Shown one piece after another: positions 7,639 through 16,650 of a stretch of 64,000 nucleotides of DNA. A program made the translations under genes and the position numbers. A model generated the notes under the pieces. It was not told the DNA's origin. It ran no database searches and saw only the letters and a program-made list of their open reading frames with translations. Each line of letters begins with the position of its first letter. The first letter of the stretch is position 1. The DNA comes from Flavobacterium tegetincola DSM 22377. Lineage in GTDB: Bacteria > Bacteroidota > Bacteroidia > Flavobacteriales > Flavobacteriaceae. The stretch spans positions 62,001 to 126,000 of the forward strand of contig NZ_AUDN01000023.1 of the NCBI RefSeq assembly GCF_000425485.1, read 5' to 3'.

Positions 7639-9762
7639 TTACAAAATCATCGTCAATTGAACGCGTTTTCTATCCTCGTCCACTTCCACCACTTTTACTT
7701 GAACATGCTGGTGTAACTTCACCACTTCATTCACGTCACTTACAAAACCGGCCTTCAATTGCGAAATATGCACCAGTCCGCTTTCCTTAACACCGACGTC
7801 TACAAAACAACCAAAAGCTGTAATATTATTTACAATTCCTGGCAAAATCATGCCGCTTCGCAAATCTTTTATTGTTTTTACGTTCGGGTCAAATTCAAAA
7901 ACTTTCGCGGCTTTTCTTGGATCTAATCCAGGTTTTTCAAGCTCTTTAACAATGTCTTTCAGCGTTAAAATTCCCACTTCCGCAGTAGCATAATTCTCTA
8001 ATTTTATTTGTGAAATTTGCTCTTTATTTCCAATTAATTCTTTCACCGAAATTTTCAAATCCTTCGCCATTTGTTCTACAATTTTGTAGGTTTCAGGATG
8101 CACCGCTGAATTATCTAACGGATTTTTTCCGTCTTTAATTCGAATGAAAGCTGCCGCTTGTTGGTAGGCTTTTTCGCCTAAACGTGGCACTTTTTTAAGT
8201 TGTTTTCGGTCTTCAAAAGGTCCGTTTTCAGAACGATAAGTGACGATATTTTCCGCCATCTTCTCGCCTATTCCACTTACGTAACTCAGTAATGATTTGC
8301 TTGCGGTATTGATGTTAATTCCCACTGAATTTACACAACGAACGACTGTATTATCTAATTCTTCTTTTAACTTTGTTTGGTCTACATCGTGTTGGTATTG
8401 TCCAACTCCTATCGATTTTGCGTCAATTTTAACCAATTCTGCCAATGGATCTGAAAGTCGTCTGCCGATAGAAACCGAACCACGAACCGTCACATCATAA
8501 GTAGGAAACTCATCCCTGGCAATCTTACTTGCCGAATAAACCGAAGCACCCGCTTCCGAAACCACAAACACTTGTACCGGTTTATCAAAGGCAATTTTCT
8601 TTATAAAAAACTCCGTTTCCCGACTGGCCGTTCCGTTTCCAATGGATATTGCCTCAATAGCATAAGCGTTCACCATCGACCGAATCTTCTTCATCGCCAT
8701 CGTCGTGTCGTTTTGTGGCGCATGCGGAAAAATAGTTTCGTTGTATAATAAATCGCCTTTTTCGTCCAGACAAACGATTTTACAACCACTTCTAAATCCT
8801 GGGTCAATAGCTAAAATTCGCTTTTCGCCTAAAGGTGGCGCCAATAACAATTGTCCTAAATTCTGTGCAAAAACATCAATTGCTTTCGCATCTGCCTTTG
8901 CTTTCGCTTCTTGCAATGTTTCATTAGAAATCGCCGGTTCTAGCAAGCGTTTGTAACTGTCTTTTATGGCAATTTGGACTTGTTTTGCACTCTCATTTTT
9001 GCCTTTTAGTACATTTTGTTCAATGAAATCGATTGCCTCGTCACTGTCGATTTCAATTTTCAACTTAATGAAACCTTCATTTTCCGCACGAAGCATTGCT
9101 AATAAACGGTGTGATGGCGCTTTTGACAACGCTTCACTCCAATCAAAATACTGTTTGAATTTTTGAGCATCGTCTTCCTCCGCTTTCTTCTTAACCACTT
9201 TCGTCGTTACCGATGCTTTCCGTTGAAATAAACGACGCAAATTCTTCCGAACATAGATATTTTCGTTAATCCATTCAGCAATAATGTCCCTAGCTCCTTG
9301 CAAAGCTACCTCTTCATTAGCAACTATGTCGTTTAAATATTTTGAAGCCACAGAATCCACATCATCTGCATGCTGACTCATGATGATTTTTGCCAAAGGT
9401 TCTAAACCTTTTTCTCTTGCAAGATCTGCTCTTGTTTTTTTCTTCTTTTTAAAAGGTAAATATAAATCCTCAATCTCTTGTAAATCAAAGCTTTTTTCAA
9501 TCTTGGCTTTTAATTCTGATGATAGTTGGCCTTGCTCTAAAATAGTTTTTAAAACCGAATCTTTTCGCTTGACGATTTCTTCATATTGCTTGGAAAGTTT
9601 GGCAATATCTTCAATTTGCACTTCATCTAAATTTCCCGTTGTATCTTTTCGATACCGCGATATAAAGGGAATTGTACAATCTTCAGAAAGTAATTTTAAA
9701 GTGGCTTCTATATTTTTATCCGCGGTATTAACTGCAGATTTTATGAATTGAATTTGGTTCAT
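7639..9762 (-). CDS. tex: RNA-binding transcriptional accessory protein Tex
   Basis: A 707-residue Tex protein when started at ATG 9762 (MNQIQFIKSAVNTADK); the open frame runs 39 codons further upstream but those residues are not Tex-like. Domains in order: helical N-terminus with SEDCTIPFISRYRKD, a YqgF/RNase H-like domain around ILAIDPGFRSGCK, helix-hairpin-helix repeats (NINTASKSLL...GIGEKMAENIV), and a C-terminal S1 RNA-binding domain (GIVNNITAFGCFVDVG...GLVHIS) over the last 75 residues. Tex is a conserved nucleic-acid-binding factor implicated in transcription in other bacteria; its precise role here is not shown by the sequence. Confidence 0.95.
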   Translation of the reverse strand: MNQIQFIKSAVNTADKNIEATLKLLSEDCTIPFISRYRKDTTGNLDEVQIEDIAKLSKQYEEIVKRKDSVLKTILEQGQLSSELKAKIEKSFDLQEIEDLYLPFKKKKKTRADLAREKGLEPLAKIIMSQHADDVDSVASKYLNDIVANEEVALQGARDIIAEWINENIYVRKNLRRLFQRKASVTTKVVKKKAEEDDAQKFKQYFDWSEALSKAPSHRLLAMLRAENEGFIKLKIEIDSDEAIDFIEQNVLKGKNESAKQVQIAIKDSYKRLLEPAISNETLQEAKAKADAKAIDVFAQNLGQLLLAPPLGEKRILAIDPGFRSGCKIVCLDEKGDLLYNETIFPHAPQNDTTMAMKKIRSMVNAYAIEAISIGNGTASRETEFFIKKIAFDKPVQVFVVSEAGASVYSASKIARDEFPTYDVTVRGSVSIGRRLSDPLAELVKIDAKSIGVGQYQHDVDQTKLKEELDNTVVRCVNSVGININTASKSLLSYVSGIGEKMAENIVTYRSENGPFEDRKQLKKVPRLGEKAYQQAAAFIRIKDGKNPLDNSAVHPETYKIVEQMAKDLKISVKELIGNKEQISQIKLENYATAEVGILTLKDIVKELEKPGLDPRKAAKVFEFDPNVKTIKDLRSGMILPGIVNNITAFGCFVDVGVKESGLVHISQLKAGFVSDVNEVVKLHQHVQVKVVEVDEDRKRVQLTMIL

Positions 9763-9928
9763 GTAAGAAAATTTAACGCAAAGATGCAACGGTTTTCGCA
9801 AAGTTTGCAATGGAATATTCAATATTAAGAATATTTCTGTTTTAGAATATCGTTGCTGATTAAATTCGTGAATTGACAATTAAAGAATAAATTTACCAGA
9901 AATAAATTCCTTAAAAATTACACTTTTC

Positions 9929-10198
9929 ATGACCACTTTTTACATTCTTTTAGCAATCAACATCTTTGCTTTTTTATTAATGGGTTATGACAAAAAACTG
10001 GCAAAAAGAAAAAAAAGTCGTATTTCTGAAAAAACACTTTTAATGTCAGCCTTCCTTGGTGGAAGTTTAGGTTCAGGAATTGGAATGCTTTATTTCAGGC
10101 ATAAAACTTCCAAAAACAGTTATTTAGTAAAGTTTTGGAGTATTGTTATTGTACAAATAATCCTACTTTATATTGGTTATGATTTTATAATGAAATAA
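9929..10198 (+). CDS. DUF1294 family small membrane protein
   Basis: An 89-residue protein with three likely hydrophobic segments (about residues 2-18, 42-56 and 68-86) and the family pattern FLLMGYDKKLAKRKKSRISEKTLL...GGSLGSGIGM...FRHKTSK, which I recognise as DUF1294. It lies alone between tex and the kinase-like gene, in the opposite orientation to both. Role unknown; an inner-membrane location is inferred. Confidence 0.85.
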   Translation: MTTFYILLAINIFAFLLMGYDKKLAKRKKSRISEKTLLMSAFLGGSLGSGIGMLYFRHKTSKNSYLVKFWSIVIVQIILLYIGYDFIMK

Positions 10199-10255
10199 AG
10201 CGATTGGCTTTCCAAAAATGATAATTAAGTTCTTCTAAATTCTAATTAATTCTGT

Positions 10256-11302
10256 TTAATCTTCCACCTTATAATTCCGAATCATAAAATCTAACGCAGA
10301 TTGAACGATTTCTCCCATAGAAGTCGCATTTTTAAAACTAACGTCGTGCGTCATTTCATAAATTTCTCCCTGCAATTGTTGGATGTGTTCTAAAGGTGCC
10401 AATTTTGTGGATTTCATTGCTGCAACTAAACTTTTTAAGCGATCGTGCGTGTCTACCAATCGTTTTACAATTACAGAACGTTCTTCAATTTGGTACTGAA
10501 TAACAGATTTTGGGTTCAACCGATCTTGAACCAGTTCAGAATATTTATAGTTTTCTTTAAAAAGGTGGGGTTTATAAAGCTTAAAACTGCCTTCGTAACT
10601 TTGTTGGTCAAAGTCAATCGCACGAATTTTAAAAATACGTTGGTCAAAATCATAAATCGGAATCACCACAAAATTATAAGAACGCATATCACCTAATAAT
10701 CCAATCATGCAACGCTCATTAAACTTAACAAATTCTTTAGCTATTTGGGTTCTTTCATTTTCGTTGCAATTCTTTAAATTCTCTTCTAAAAAAACATCAC
10801 CTGGAATTCCAACAATGTGCTCTTCTATTAAAGTGTCTTCAAAAACTAAAAAATTGATGGTATTTGGCGAAATAATATGCTCTAATTCCAGACCAAAAAT
10901 ACGCGAAGCATCCGCCTTTTTTACGTAGAAATGCGTGTAATTATCATTCAGAATGTTTCTAACTTTGATCCTGAATGGTTTTGAATTTCCAAAAGTGCAA
11001 AAATCAATATTATCAACGCTCAAGTGTTCCAAATTGGTATCGTCACCATCAGAATGCAATAAAGTGTAAATTTTCTTTAAACTGTTGTCAAGTTCTTCCC
11101 TTTCAAATTCATTATAATACACTCTAACCCACAAAGTATCTTTATCTTCTTTATCATATACGCCAACACTTCCTTGAAAACGAAGTAAATCATCATAATA
11201 AACCCGAGTTTTTGTGAGTCTTTTATATTTTTGAAGGTAACTTCGTAACGTATCGTTAATAGGATAATATTGCTTCTTAAGTTGTGGTTTCTGTTGACTC
11301 AT
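10256..11302 (-). CDS. Conserved protein with kinase-like motifs, function unknown
   Basis: A 348-residue soluble protein that I do not recognise as a named family. Residues 204-210 (GDMRSYN) followed by IRAIDFDQQ (227-234) look like the catalytic loop and metal-binding DFD of protein-kinase-like / aminoglycoside-phosphotransferase folds (pattern D-x4-N, then D-F-D), and K128 or K129 in HFYVKKADASRIFG followed by a glutamate-rich helix could be the ATP lysine. The typical glycine loop is not obvious. The C-terminal about 70 residues are helical. It stands alone, 126 bases after the rpiB stop and separated from it by a strong terminator. Kinase activity is only a hypothesis. Confidence 0.6.
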   Translation of the reverse strand: MSQQKPQLKKQYYPINDTLRSYLQKYKRLTKTRVYYDDLLRFQGSVGVYDKEDKDTLWVRVYYNEFEREELDNSLKKIYTLLHSDGDDTNLEHLSVDNIDFCTFGNSKPFRIKVRNILNDNYTHFYVKKADASRIFGLELEHIISPNTINFLVFEDTLIEEHIVGIPGDVFLEENLKNCNENERTQIAKEFVKFNERCMIGLLGDMRSYNFVVIPIYDFDQRIFKIRAIDFDQQSYEGSFKLYKPHLFKENYKYSELVQDRLNPKSVIQYQIEERSVIVKRLVDTHDRLKSLVAAMKSTKLAPLEHIQQLQGEIYEMTHDVSFKNATSMGEIVQSALDFMIRNYKVED

Positions 11303-11349
11303 TTTTTTTATTTGGTAATGAAGTAAGTTAGCGTTTTAAATTTAAATAA

Positions 11350-11407
11350 AGAAAAAATCCTGTAGTAATAACTGATCTATCAATAATAGCAGCATTACTA
11401 CAGGATT
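11350..11407 (-). terminator. Intrinsic terminator after rpiB
   Basis: A perfect 14-bp inverted repeat (AATCCTGTAGTAAT and its complement) with a 24-base loop is followed, on the minus strand, by TTTTTTC. It closes the rpiB transcript and separates it from the kinase-like gene. Confidence 0.85.
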
Positions 11408-11427
11408 ATTTTAAAATAGAATTGTAT

Positions 11428-11862
11428 TTATTTACAAGCAATTTTATCCACTCTTGTTTGGTGTCTTCCACCTTCAAATTCTGTATTTAAAAAAGCTTCC
11501 ACCATTTCAACCGCTTGATTTATAGAAGTATATCTAGCGGGAATACTGATGATGTTGGCATCATTATGTTGACGCGCTAAAACCGCAATTTCTTTGATCC
11601 AACATAAAGCACCACGCACTTTTGCATGCTTATTAACAGACATGTTGATACCATTTCCGCTTCCGCAAATTACAATTCCAAAATCTACTGCAGCATTTTC
11701 AACATCAGTAGCTACTAAATGTCCAAAATCAGGATAATCTACACTATCTGGAGTATCCGTTCCGTAATTGGTTACTTGGATTCCCTTCGATTCAAGCATC
11801 GTAACAATTGCTCTTTTATATTCTGGACCTGCGTGGTCATTTCCAATTGCGATTTTCATCAT
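11428..11862 (-). CDS. rpiB: Ribose-5-phosphate isomerase B
   Basis: A 144-residue RpiB: KIAIGNDHAGPEYK at the N-terminus and VICGSGNGINMSVNKH (phosphate and active-site loop with the conserved cysteine) are diagnostic, and ARQHNDANIISIPAR follows as expected. It interconverts ribose-5-phosphate and ribulose-5-phosphate in the pentose phosphate pathway. Two adjacent ATG codons (11862 and 11859) are possible; most RpiB begin MKIA, favouring the second. It flanks the AT-rich gap proposed as the origin and carries its own promoter and terminator. Confidence 0.95.
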   Translation of the reverse strand: MMKIAIGNDHAGPEYKRAIVTMLESKGIQVTNYGTDTPDSVDYPDFGHLVATDVENAAVDFGIVICGSGNGINMSVNKHAKVRGALCWIKEIAVLARQHNDANIISIPARYTSINQAVEMVEAFLNTEFEGGRHQTRVDKIACK

Positions 11863-11886
11863 TATATGTATATTAGTTGTGTGCTA

Positions 11887-11913
11887 CAAATTTACTTTAA
11901 TGTTATACTACAA
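11887..11913 (-). promoter_or_regulatory. Candidate rpiB promoter
   Basis: On the minus strand TAAATTTG (11894 to 11887) matches the TAnnTTTG -7 consensus, with TTTG/TTG sequences 16 and 21 bases upstream that can serve as the -33 element. The box ends 25 bases before the start codon. Confidence 0.5.
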
Positions 11914-11945
11914 ACCAAAAAAAGTGCCTTCTTATTTTTAAGTTG

Positions 11946-12484
11946 AAAATCAGTATTTTACGTTATTAACAATTTATAATTACTTGACAATCAATGCTTT
12001 TTTGCAATAAAATTGTAAACTAATTGTAATGTTAATAACGTTTCTTAATGAGTTGGAAATCAGTTAACCTTAAATTAACAACTTTTGTTGATAAGTTGAG
12101 ATAGAATTTCAGAACTATTATTTGTTTGTTCGGATAAAAATCTTAATCCAAAATTGGTAATTATAAACCTACAAAAGTTTGGCTTATTTTTAGAAAAGTT
12201 ATCAGCATACTTTCTGATTTTGTTAACAGATATCAACACCTAAACTTATCTACAATTTCATTCTATTTCAGGTTATCAACCATTGTTAATAACGTTTTAA
12301 AAGACGTTGAAAAGGAACACTTTACAATTTATAATAGTGTTAGTAAGTCGGAATAAGTAACTATAACTTGATTTACCATACGTTTTTAAGAAAGTTATAG
12401 TAGCTATTAACACGCTATAATAACCATTAAAAAATTAATTTAAATTTCCTTTTCTTTTTTATTATTTAAATAAGTGTTGACAAC
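11946..12484. other. AT-rich non-coding region, candidate replication origin (oriC)
   Basis: This 0.54 kb gap holds no credible gene. The decamer GTTAATAACG occurs three times exactly: inverted at 11961-11970 and direct at 12031-12040 and 12285-12294. DnaA-box-like 9-mers related to TTATCCACA are at 12246-12254 (TTATCTACA), 12273-12281 (TTATCAACC), 12199-12207 (TTATCAGCA), and on the minus strand at 12086-12094 (TTATCAACA) and 12475-12483 (TTGTCAACA). The right end is a long A/T tract suited to unwinding. Left of it most genes point left; right of it a majority point right. All this fits an origin, but no dnaA is near, and the call is inference. Confidence 0.45.
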
Positions 12485-12724
12485 TTAAACAATTTTTAAA
12501 TCGTTATTGTCTTCCAGTTCTTTCAAAATAAGTTGAACTACTTCAAAATCGTTGGGATGAATCTTAAGTTTAATTCCGCCCAAAGCATTTCCGTAAAAAG
12601 GAACAATGTTCATCATCGTTTCATTTTCAAAATAATATTGAATCTCTTCCTGATCTAAAATGTGTTTTAAAACCACAATCTCATGTGGATAATTAAAAAT
12701 AGCAATGGTTTTAAATTCTTCCAT
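12485..12724 (-). CDS. DUF2007 family protein
   Basis: A 79-residue protein (MEEFKTIAIFNYPHEIVVLKHILDQEEI...) with the pattern of DUF2007, a small alpha/beta domain sometimes described as a putative signal-transducing module: an N-terminal strand, a helix with HILDQEEIQYYFENE, and a C-terminal KLKIHPNDFEVVQLILKEL. No membrane segment or cysteine. It sits between the AT-rich gap and the divergently transcribed rnr. No specific function is known to me. Confidence 0.8.
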   Translation of the reverse strand: MEEFKTIAIFNYPHEIVVLKHILDQEEIQYYFENETMMNIVPFYGNALGGIKLKIHPNDFEVVQLILKELEDNNDLKIV

Positions 12725-12829
12725 GGTGTATGAACAAAGCCTATAAACGTTATTTTTTCATTAAATCTGACTTTCGAGTTAGAAAGTTAAGTATCTTCTT
12801 TGTAATTTTCAACATTATATAGAAAGATT

Positions 12830-15013
12830 ATGAGTAAAATACCTAAAAAATTAGGAAAAAAAGAGAAAGATTTCTCTGGAAAAATAGTAAAAATACTAGC
12901 ACAGCATGCAAATAGAGCATTTAATTACAAGCAGATAGCTACACTTTTAGAAATAGACGATACCAAAGGCCGGAATGAAATTATAAAGGATTTAAAGATT
13001 TTAGCTTCTAAAAAAGAAATTGTTGAAACGGAACCAGGAAGATATCTTGTAAAAGCAATAAGTCAAGATTATTACGAAGGAACCATTGACATGACCGGAC
13101 GTAAGACCGCTTATTTTGTTTGTCCAGAACTGGAAGAAGATGTTTTTATTCCAACCAATAATTTGAACCGAGCTTTAGACAAAGACAAGGTGAAAGTCTA
13201 CGTTTACAACCGTAGAAAAGGAAAACGTCCTGAAGGTGAAGTGATTGAGGTTGTTGAAAGAAATAAAACAGAATTTGTAGGAGTTATTGACATCCAAAAG
13301 AATTTTGCATTTGTTTCTACGGCAAATCCAAAAATGTATACGGATATTTTTATTCCAAAAGACAAATTAGGCGAAGCCGAACAAGGTGATGTGGTTTTAG
13401 TTCACATTGAAGATTGGCCTAAGAAAGCCGACAGTCCTTTTGGTTCTGTAGTGAAGGTTTTAGGTAAACCAGGAGAACACAATACCGAGATTCATGCTAT
13501 TTTAGCCGAATACGGTTTACCAGCTGAATTTCCAATTGAAGTTGAAGTTTTTGCACAAAAATTAGATACGTCTATTTCTGAAGAGGAAATTGCAAAACGT
13601 CGCGACATGCGAGAAACGTTGACCTTTACAATTGACCCAAAAGACGCAAAAGATTTTGATGATGCACTTTCGTTTAAAAAATTAGAAAATGGAAATTACG
13701 AAATTGGTATTCACATTGCCGATGTTTCGCATTATTTGCAAGAAGGGACTATTTTAGATGATGAAGCGTACCAAAGAGCCACTTCGGTTTATTTAGTGGA
13801 TAGAGTAGTGCCGATGTTGCCTGAAGTATTATCTAATTTTGCTTGTTCTTTACGACCAAATGAAGAAAAATATACGTTTTCTGCGGTTTTTGAAATTGAT
13901 GAAAAAGCACAAGTTGTTAACGAATGGTTTGGTAGAACGGTAACGTATTCGGACCAAAGATTTGCATATGAAGAAGCTCAAGAAATGATTGAAACCAAAG
14001 GAAATAAAATTCCAGCTGAAATTTCAATCACGGGTGAAGAATATATTGTGGGTCCAGAAATTGTCGATGCAACATTGAAATTGGATGAACTTGCTAAAAT
14101 TCTGCGAAGAAAAAGAATGGCTGATGGAGCAATTTCATTTGATAAAGTAGAAGTAAAATTCAACTTGGACGAGCAAGGCGAACCGGAAGGCGTTTATTTC
14201 AAAGTGTCGAAAGATGCGAATCATTTGATTGAAGAATTCATGCTTTTGGCCAATCGAAAAGTGGCAGAATTCATTGGAAAACAGAAGAAAACGTTTATTT
14301 ATAGAATTCACGACGAACCAAACGAAGATAAATTATTTGCAATGCAAACCTTGATTGCAAAATTTGGTTACAAAATTGATTTACGTGAAAAAGGAAATAT
14401 TTCGCAATCACTGAATCAATTGATGGCGGATGTTAATGGTAAAAAAGAGCAAAATTTAATTGACACTTTGGCCATTAGAACGATGAGTAAAGCCAAATAT
14501 TCAACAGATAATATTGGACATTATGGTTTGGCTTTTGATTATTATTCGCATTTTACCTCGCCAATTCGTCGTTATCCTGACGTAATGGTACATCGACTAT
14601 TGCAGTTTTATTTAGACGGCGGAAAATCTGTAAGTGAAGAAGTTTACGAAACTAAATGTCAACATTGCTCTACGATGGAAGGTTTAGCCACAAGTGCAGA
14701 ACGCGACAGTATCAAGTACATGCAAGTGAAATACATGCAAGACCACAAAGACGAAGAGTTCTTGGGTGTTATTTCTGGTGTAACTGAATGGGGAATTTTT
14801 GTTGAAATTATTGCCAATAAATGTGAAGGAATGTGTAGAATCCGTGAAATAAAAGACGACTATTACACGTTTGATGAAAAGCAATATGCTTTGGTAGGCC
14901 AAATGTCAAAACAATTATTACAACTTGGTGACGAAGTGATTGTGAAAGTAAAAAATGCAGATTTAGTTAAAAAACAATTGGATTTTACATTGATTAGAAA
15001 AAATGAAAAATAG
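12830..15013 (+). CDS. rnr: Ribonuclease R
   Basis: A 727-residue RNase II/R-family 3'-to-5' exoribonuclease. In order: a winged-helix-like N-terminus (about 17-75), cold-shock/OB domains (about 85-240), the RNB catalytic domain starting near residue 265 with TIDPKDAKDFDDALS, whose aspartates hold the catalytic metals, and a C-terminal S1 domain (EFLGVISGVTEWGIFVEI). RNase R degrades structured RNA and takes part in mRNA, rRNA and tmRNA-linked turnover. All conserved aspartates visible in the RNB motif are intact. The stop overlaps the beginning of the following GIN-domain open frame. Confidence 0.96.
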   Translation: MSKIPKKLGKKEKDFSGKIVKILAQHANRAFNYKQIATLLEIDDTKGRNEIIKDLKILASKKEIVETEPGRYLVKAISQDYYEGTIDMTGRKTAYFVCPELEEDVFIPTNNLNRALDKDKVKVYVYNRRKGKRPEGEVIEVVERNKTEFVGVIDIQKNFAFVSTANPKMYTDIFIPKDKLGEAEQGDVVLVHIEDWPKKADSPFGSVVKVLGKPGEHNTEIHAILAEYGLPAEFPIEVEVFAQKLDTSISEEEIAKRRDMRETLTFTIDPKDAKDFDDALSFKKLENGNYEIGIHIADVSHYLQEGTILDDEAYQRATSVYLVDRVVPMLPEVLSNFACSLRPNEEKYTFSAVFEIDEKAQVVNEWFGRTVTYSDQRFAYEEAQEMIETKGNKIPAEISITGEEYIVGPEIVDATLKLDELAKILRRKRMADGAISFDKVEVKFNLDEQGEPEGVYFKVSKDANHLIEEFMLLANRKVAEFIGKQKKTFIYRIHDEPNEDKLFAMQTLIAKFGYKIDLREKGNISQSLNQLMADVNGKKEQNLIDTLAIRTMSKAKYSTDNIGHYGLAFDYYSHFTSPIRRYPDVMVHRLLQFYLDGGKSVSEEVYETKCQHCSTMEGLATSAERDSIKYMQVKYMQDHKDEEFLGVISGVTEWGIFVEIIANKCEGMCRIREIKDDYYTFDEKQYALVGQMSKQLLQLGDEVIVKVKNADLVKKQLDFTLIRKNEK

Positions 15014-15017
15014 ATTT

Positions 15018-15689
15018 ATGAAGAAGATTGCAGTTTTAATAGCGTTAGTAGTTAGTAGTTTAGGTTTTGCTCAAGTAAATAAGAACCTTGGAGAATTTGA
15101 CAAAATCAATATTTTTGATCGAATTTCAGTACAGCTGATTCCTTCGACTGAAAACAGAATTGAAATTACCGGAAATCGTTCTCAAGAAGTAGAATTGGTG
15201 AACAACAATGGAACGTTGAAGATCAGAATGGAGTTTGGAAAACTGTTAGACGGAGATGATATTTCGGCTAAATTATATTTTAAGCAAATTGATGAAATTG
15301 ACGCCAGTGAAGGTTCTTATGTAATTTGCGATGCACCCATAAAACAGACGGCAATGAAAATCAACACCAAGGAAGGTGCTGAAATCCGATTGGTTTTAGA
15401 TGTCAAGAAAGTCAATTTAAGAGCGGTTACTGGTGGAATTTTAAAAATAAAGGGTTCTGCTACCAATAGTGATGTTTCGATCGGTACAGGAGGCGTTTTG
15501 CAAGCAGTGGATTTGCAAACTGTTCAAACTACGGTAAAAATTACAACAGGTGGAGAAGCTGATGTTCGTGCAAGCGAATTAGTGGATGCCAAGGTTAGAG
15601 CAGGAGGGAACATCACCATTTATGGAAGTCCACAACAAATCAATAAAAGCACCACTTTAGGTGGTTCTATCCACGAAAGTAAAAGGTAA
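15018..15689 (+). CDS. Head GIN domain-containing exported protein (DUF2807)
   Basis: A 223-residue exported protein with signal peptide MKKIAVLIALVVSSLGFAQ when started at ATG 15018; an in-frame ATG at 15003 inside the end of rnr would add five residues. The mature part is a repetitive beta-helix of the DUF2807 putative auto-transporter adhesin (head GIN) family: FDKINIFDRISVQLIP, IDEIDASEGSYVI, LRAVTGGILKIKG and VRAGGNITIYG repeat a hydrophobic-glycine rhythm. Such proteins are common in Bacteroidota and probably sit in the periplasm or on the surface. It may be co-transcribed with rnr. Confidence 0.85.
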   Translation: MKKIAVLIALVVSSLGFAQVNKNLGEFDKINIFDRISVQLIPSTENRIEITGNRSQEVELVNNNGTLKIRMEFGKLLDGDDISAKLYFKQIDEIDASEGSYVICDAPIKQTAMKINTKEGAEIRLVLDVKKVNLRAVTGGILKIKGSATNSDVSIGTGGVLQAVDLQTVQTTVKITTGGEADVRASELVDAKVRAGGNITIYGSPQQINKSTTLGGSIHESKR

Positions 15690-15725
15690 GTTGGTATAAA
15701 AGTCGGCTCTTTTCTAAAATTCAAG

Positions 15726-15733
15726 TATATTTG
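15726..15733 (+). promoter_or_regulatory. Candidate -7 box for the LysE-family gene
   Basis: TATATTTG matches the Bacteroidota TAnnTTTG -7 consensus and lies 26 bases before the ATG at 15760. No clear -33 TTG is seen. Confidence 0.45.
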
Positions 15734-15759
15734 TGATTGCTCAATGATAAATTCATTCA

Positions 15760-16446
15760 ATGATTGAAGATATTTTATTAGGAATTCCACTTGGTATTTT
15801 GCTATGCTTTATGATTGGTCCTGTTTTCTTTGTACTCTTGGAAACAGCTGCAATTAAAGGTTTTAGGGCCGCTTTAGTATTTGACACTGGAGTAGTCATG
15901 GCTGATTTAGTTTTCATCGCTATTGCCTATTTTAGTAGTTATCGCCTTATTAACAACATAAAAGACGAGCCCGCCTTATTCATTTTTGGCGGACTAATAA
16001 TGGTTACTTACGGCGTTATTTCTTTTGTTAAACAGAAAAATGCCATAAAAAAACTCGACTTTAAAGATCAAATTGAACTCATCAAGAAAAATTATTTCCA
16101 ATTGTTGATAAAAGGCTTTTTGCTTAATTTTATCAACGTTGGAGTTCTTGGTTTTTGGTTGTTAATTTTCATCACTTTTGGTCCACAATTAGAACTTAAA
16201 ACTTCAAGATTAGCGGTATTTTTTGCAACAGTAATTGCTACCTATTTGGTTGTGGATATTGTTAAAATTCTTCTAGCAAAACGTTTAAAAAGTAAAATGA
16301 CACCTGCCAATATTCTTAAAATTAAGCAAGTTACCAGTGTTTTACTCATTATTTTTGGAATAACCATCATGCTTCAGGGCTGGTTTCCAAGTGACCAAAA
16401 ATTAGTGAAGCAAGCTTTAGAACAGATCGAACCGCATCACGATTAA
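15760..16446 (+). CDS. LysE family translocator
   Basis: A 228-residue inner-membrane protein with about six hydrophobic helices and the LysE/RhtB signature near the N-terminus (LLGIPLGILLCFMIGPVFFVLLETAAIKGFRAA), followed by the D-x-V-M-A-D segment (DTGVVMADLVFIA). The family exports amino acids or related small molecules; the substrate cannot be told from sequence. The gene has its own candidate promoter. In the 204 bases after it I see only a weak hairpin (16479-16499) and a second imperfect stem near 16547-16575. Confidence 0.88.
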   Translation: MIEDILLGIPLGILLCFMIGPVFFVLLETAAIKGFRAALVFDTGVVMADLVFIAIAYFSSYRLINNIKDEPALFIFGGLIMVTYGVISFVKQKNAIKKLDFKDQIELIKKNYFQLLIKGFLLNFINVGVLGFWLLIFITFGPQLELKTSRLAVFFATVIATYLVVDIVKILLAKRLKSKMTPANILKIKQVTSVLLIIFGITIMLQGWFPSDQKLVKQALEQIEPHHD

Positions 16447-16650
16447 TATTTATTTCATTATTCTGATTATAATTTGCCATTCTGAATTTGTTTCAGAATC
16501 AAATCTTTCTGTATTTTTTAAATCATAATCCTGCTTTCCGTTAAATCTTTTCCCGCAAACACTGCGAGAAAAGGATACCACTGTAATCAGGGATATTTAA
16601 ACAATCAATAGGCTTCTTTTTATCTTTTGGCTTTTTAAAAATTACGTTAT

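Noticed and set aside
9763..9879. N-terminal extension of Tex
   Set aside because: Residues upstream of MNQIQF do not match the family and lack a better start.
16447..16650. Regulatory RNA after the LysE gene
   Set aside because: Only short imperfect hairpins are seen, with no riboswitch-like conserved core.
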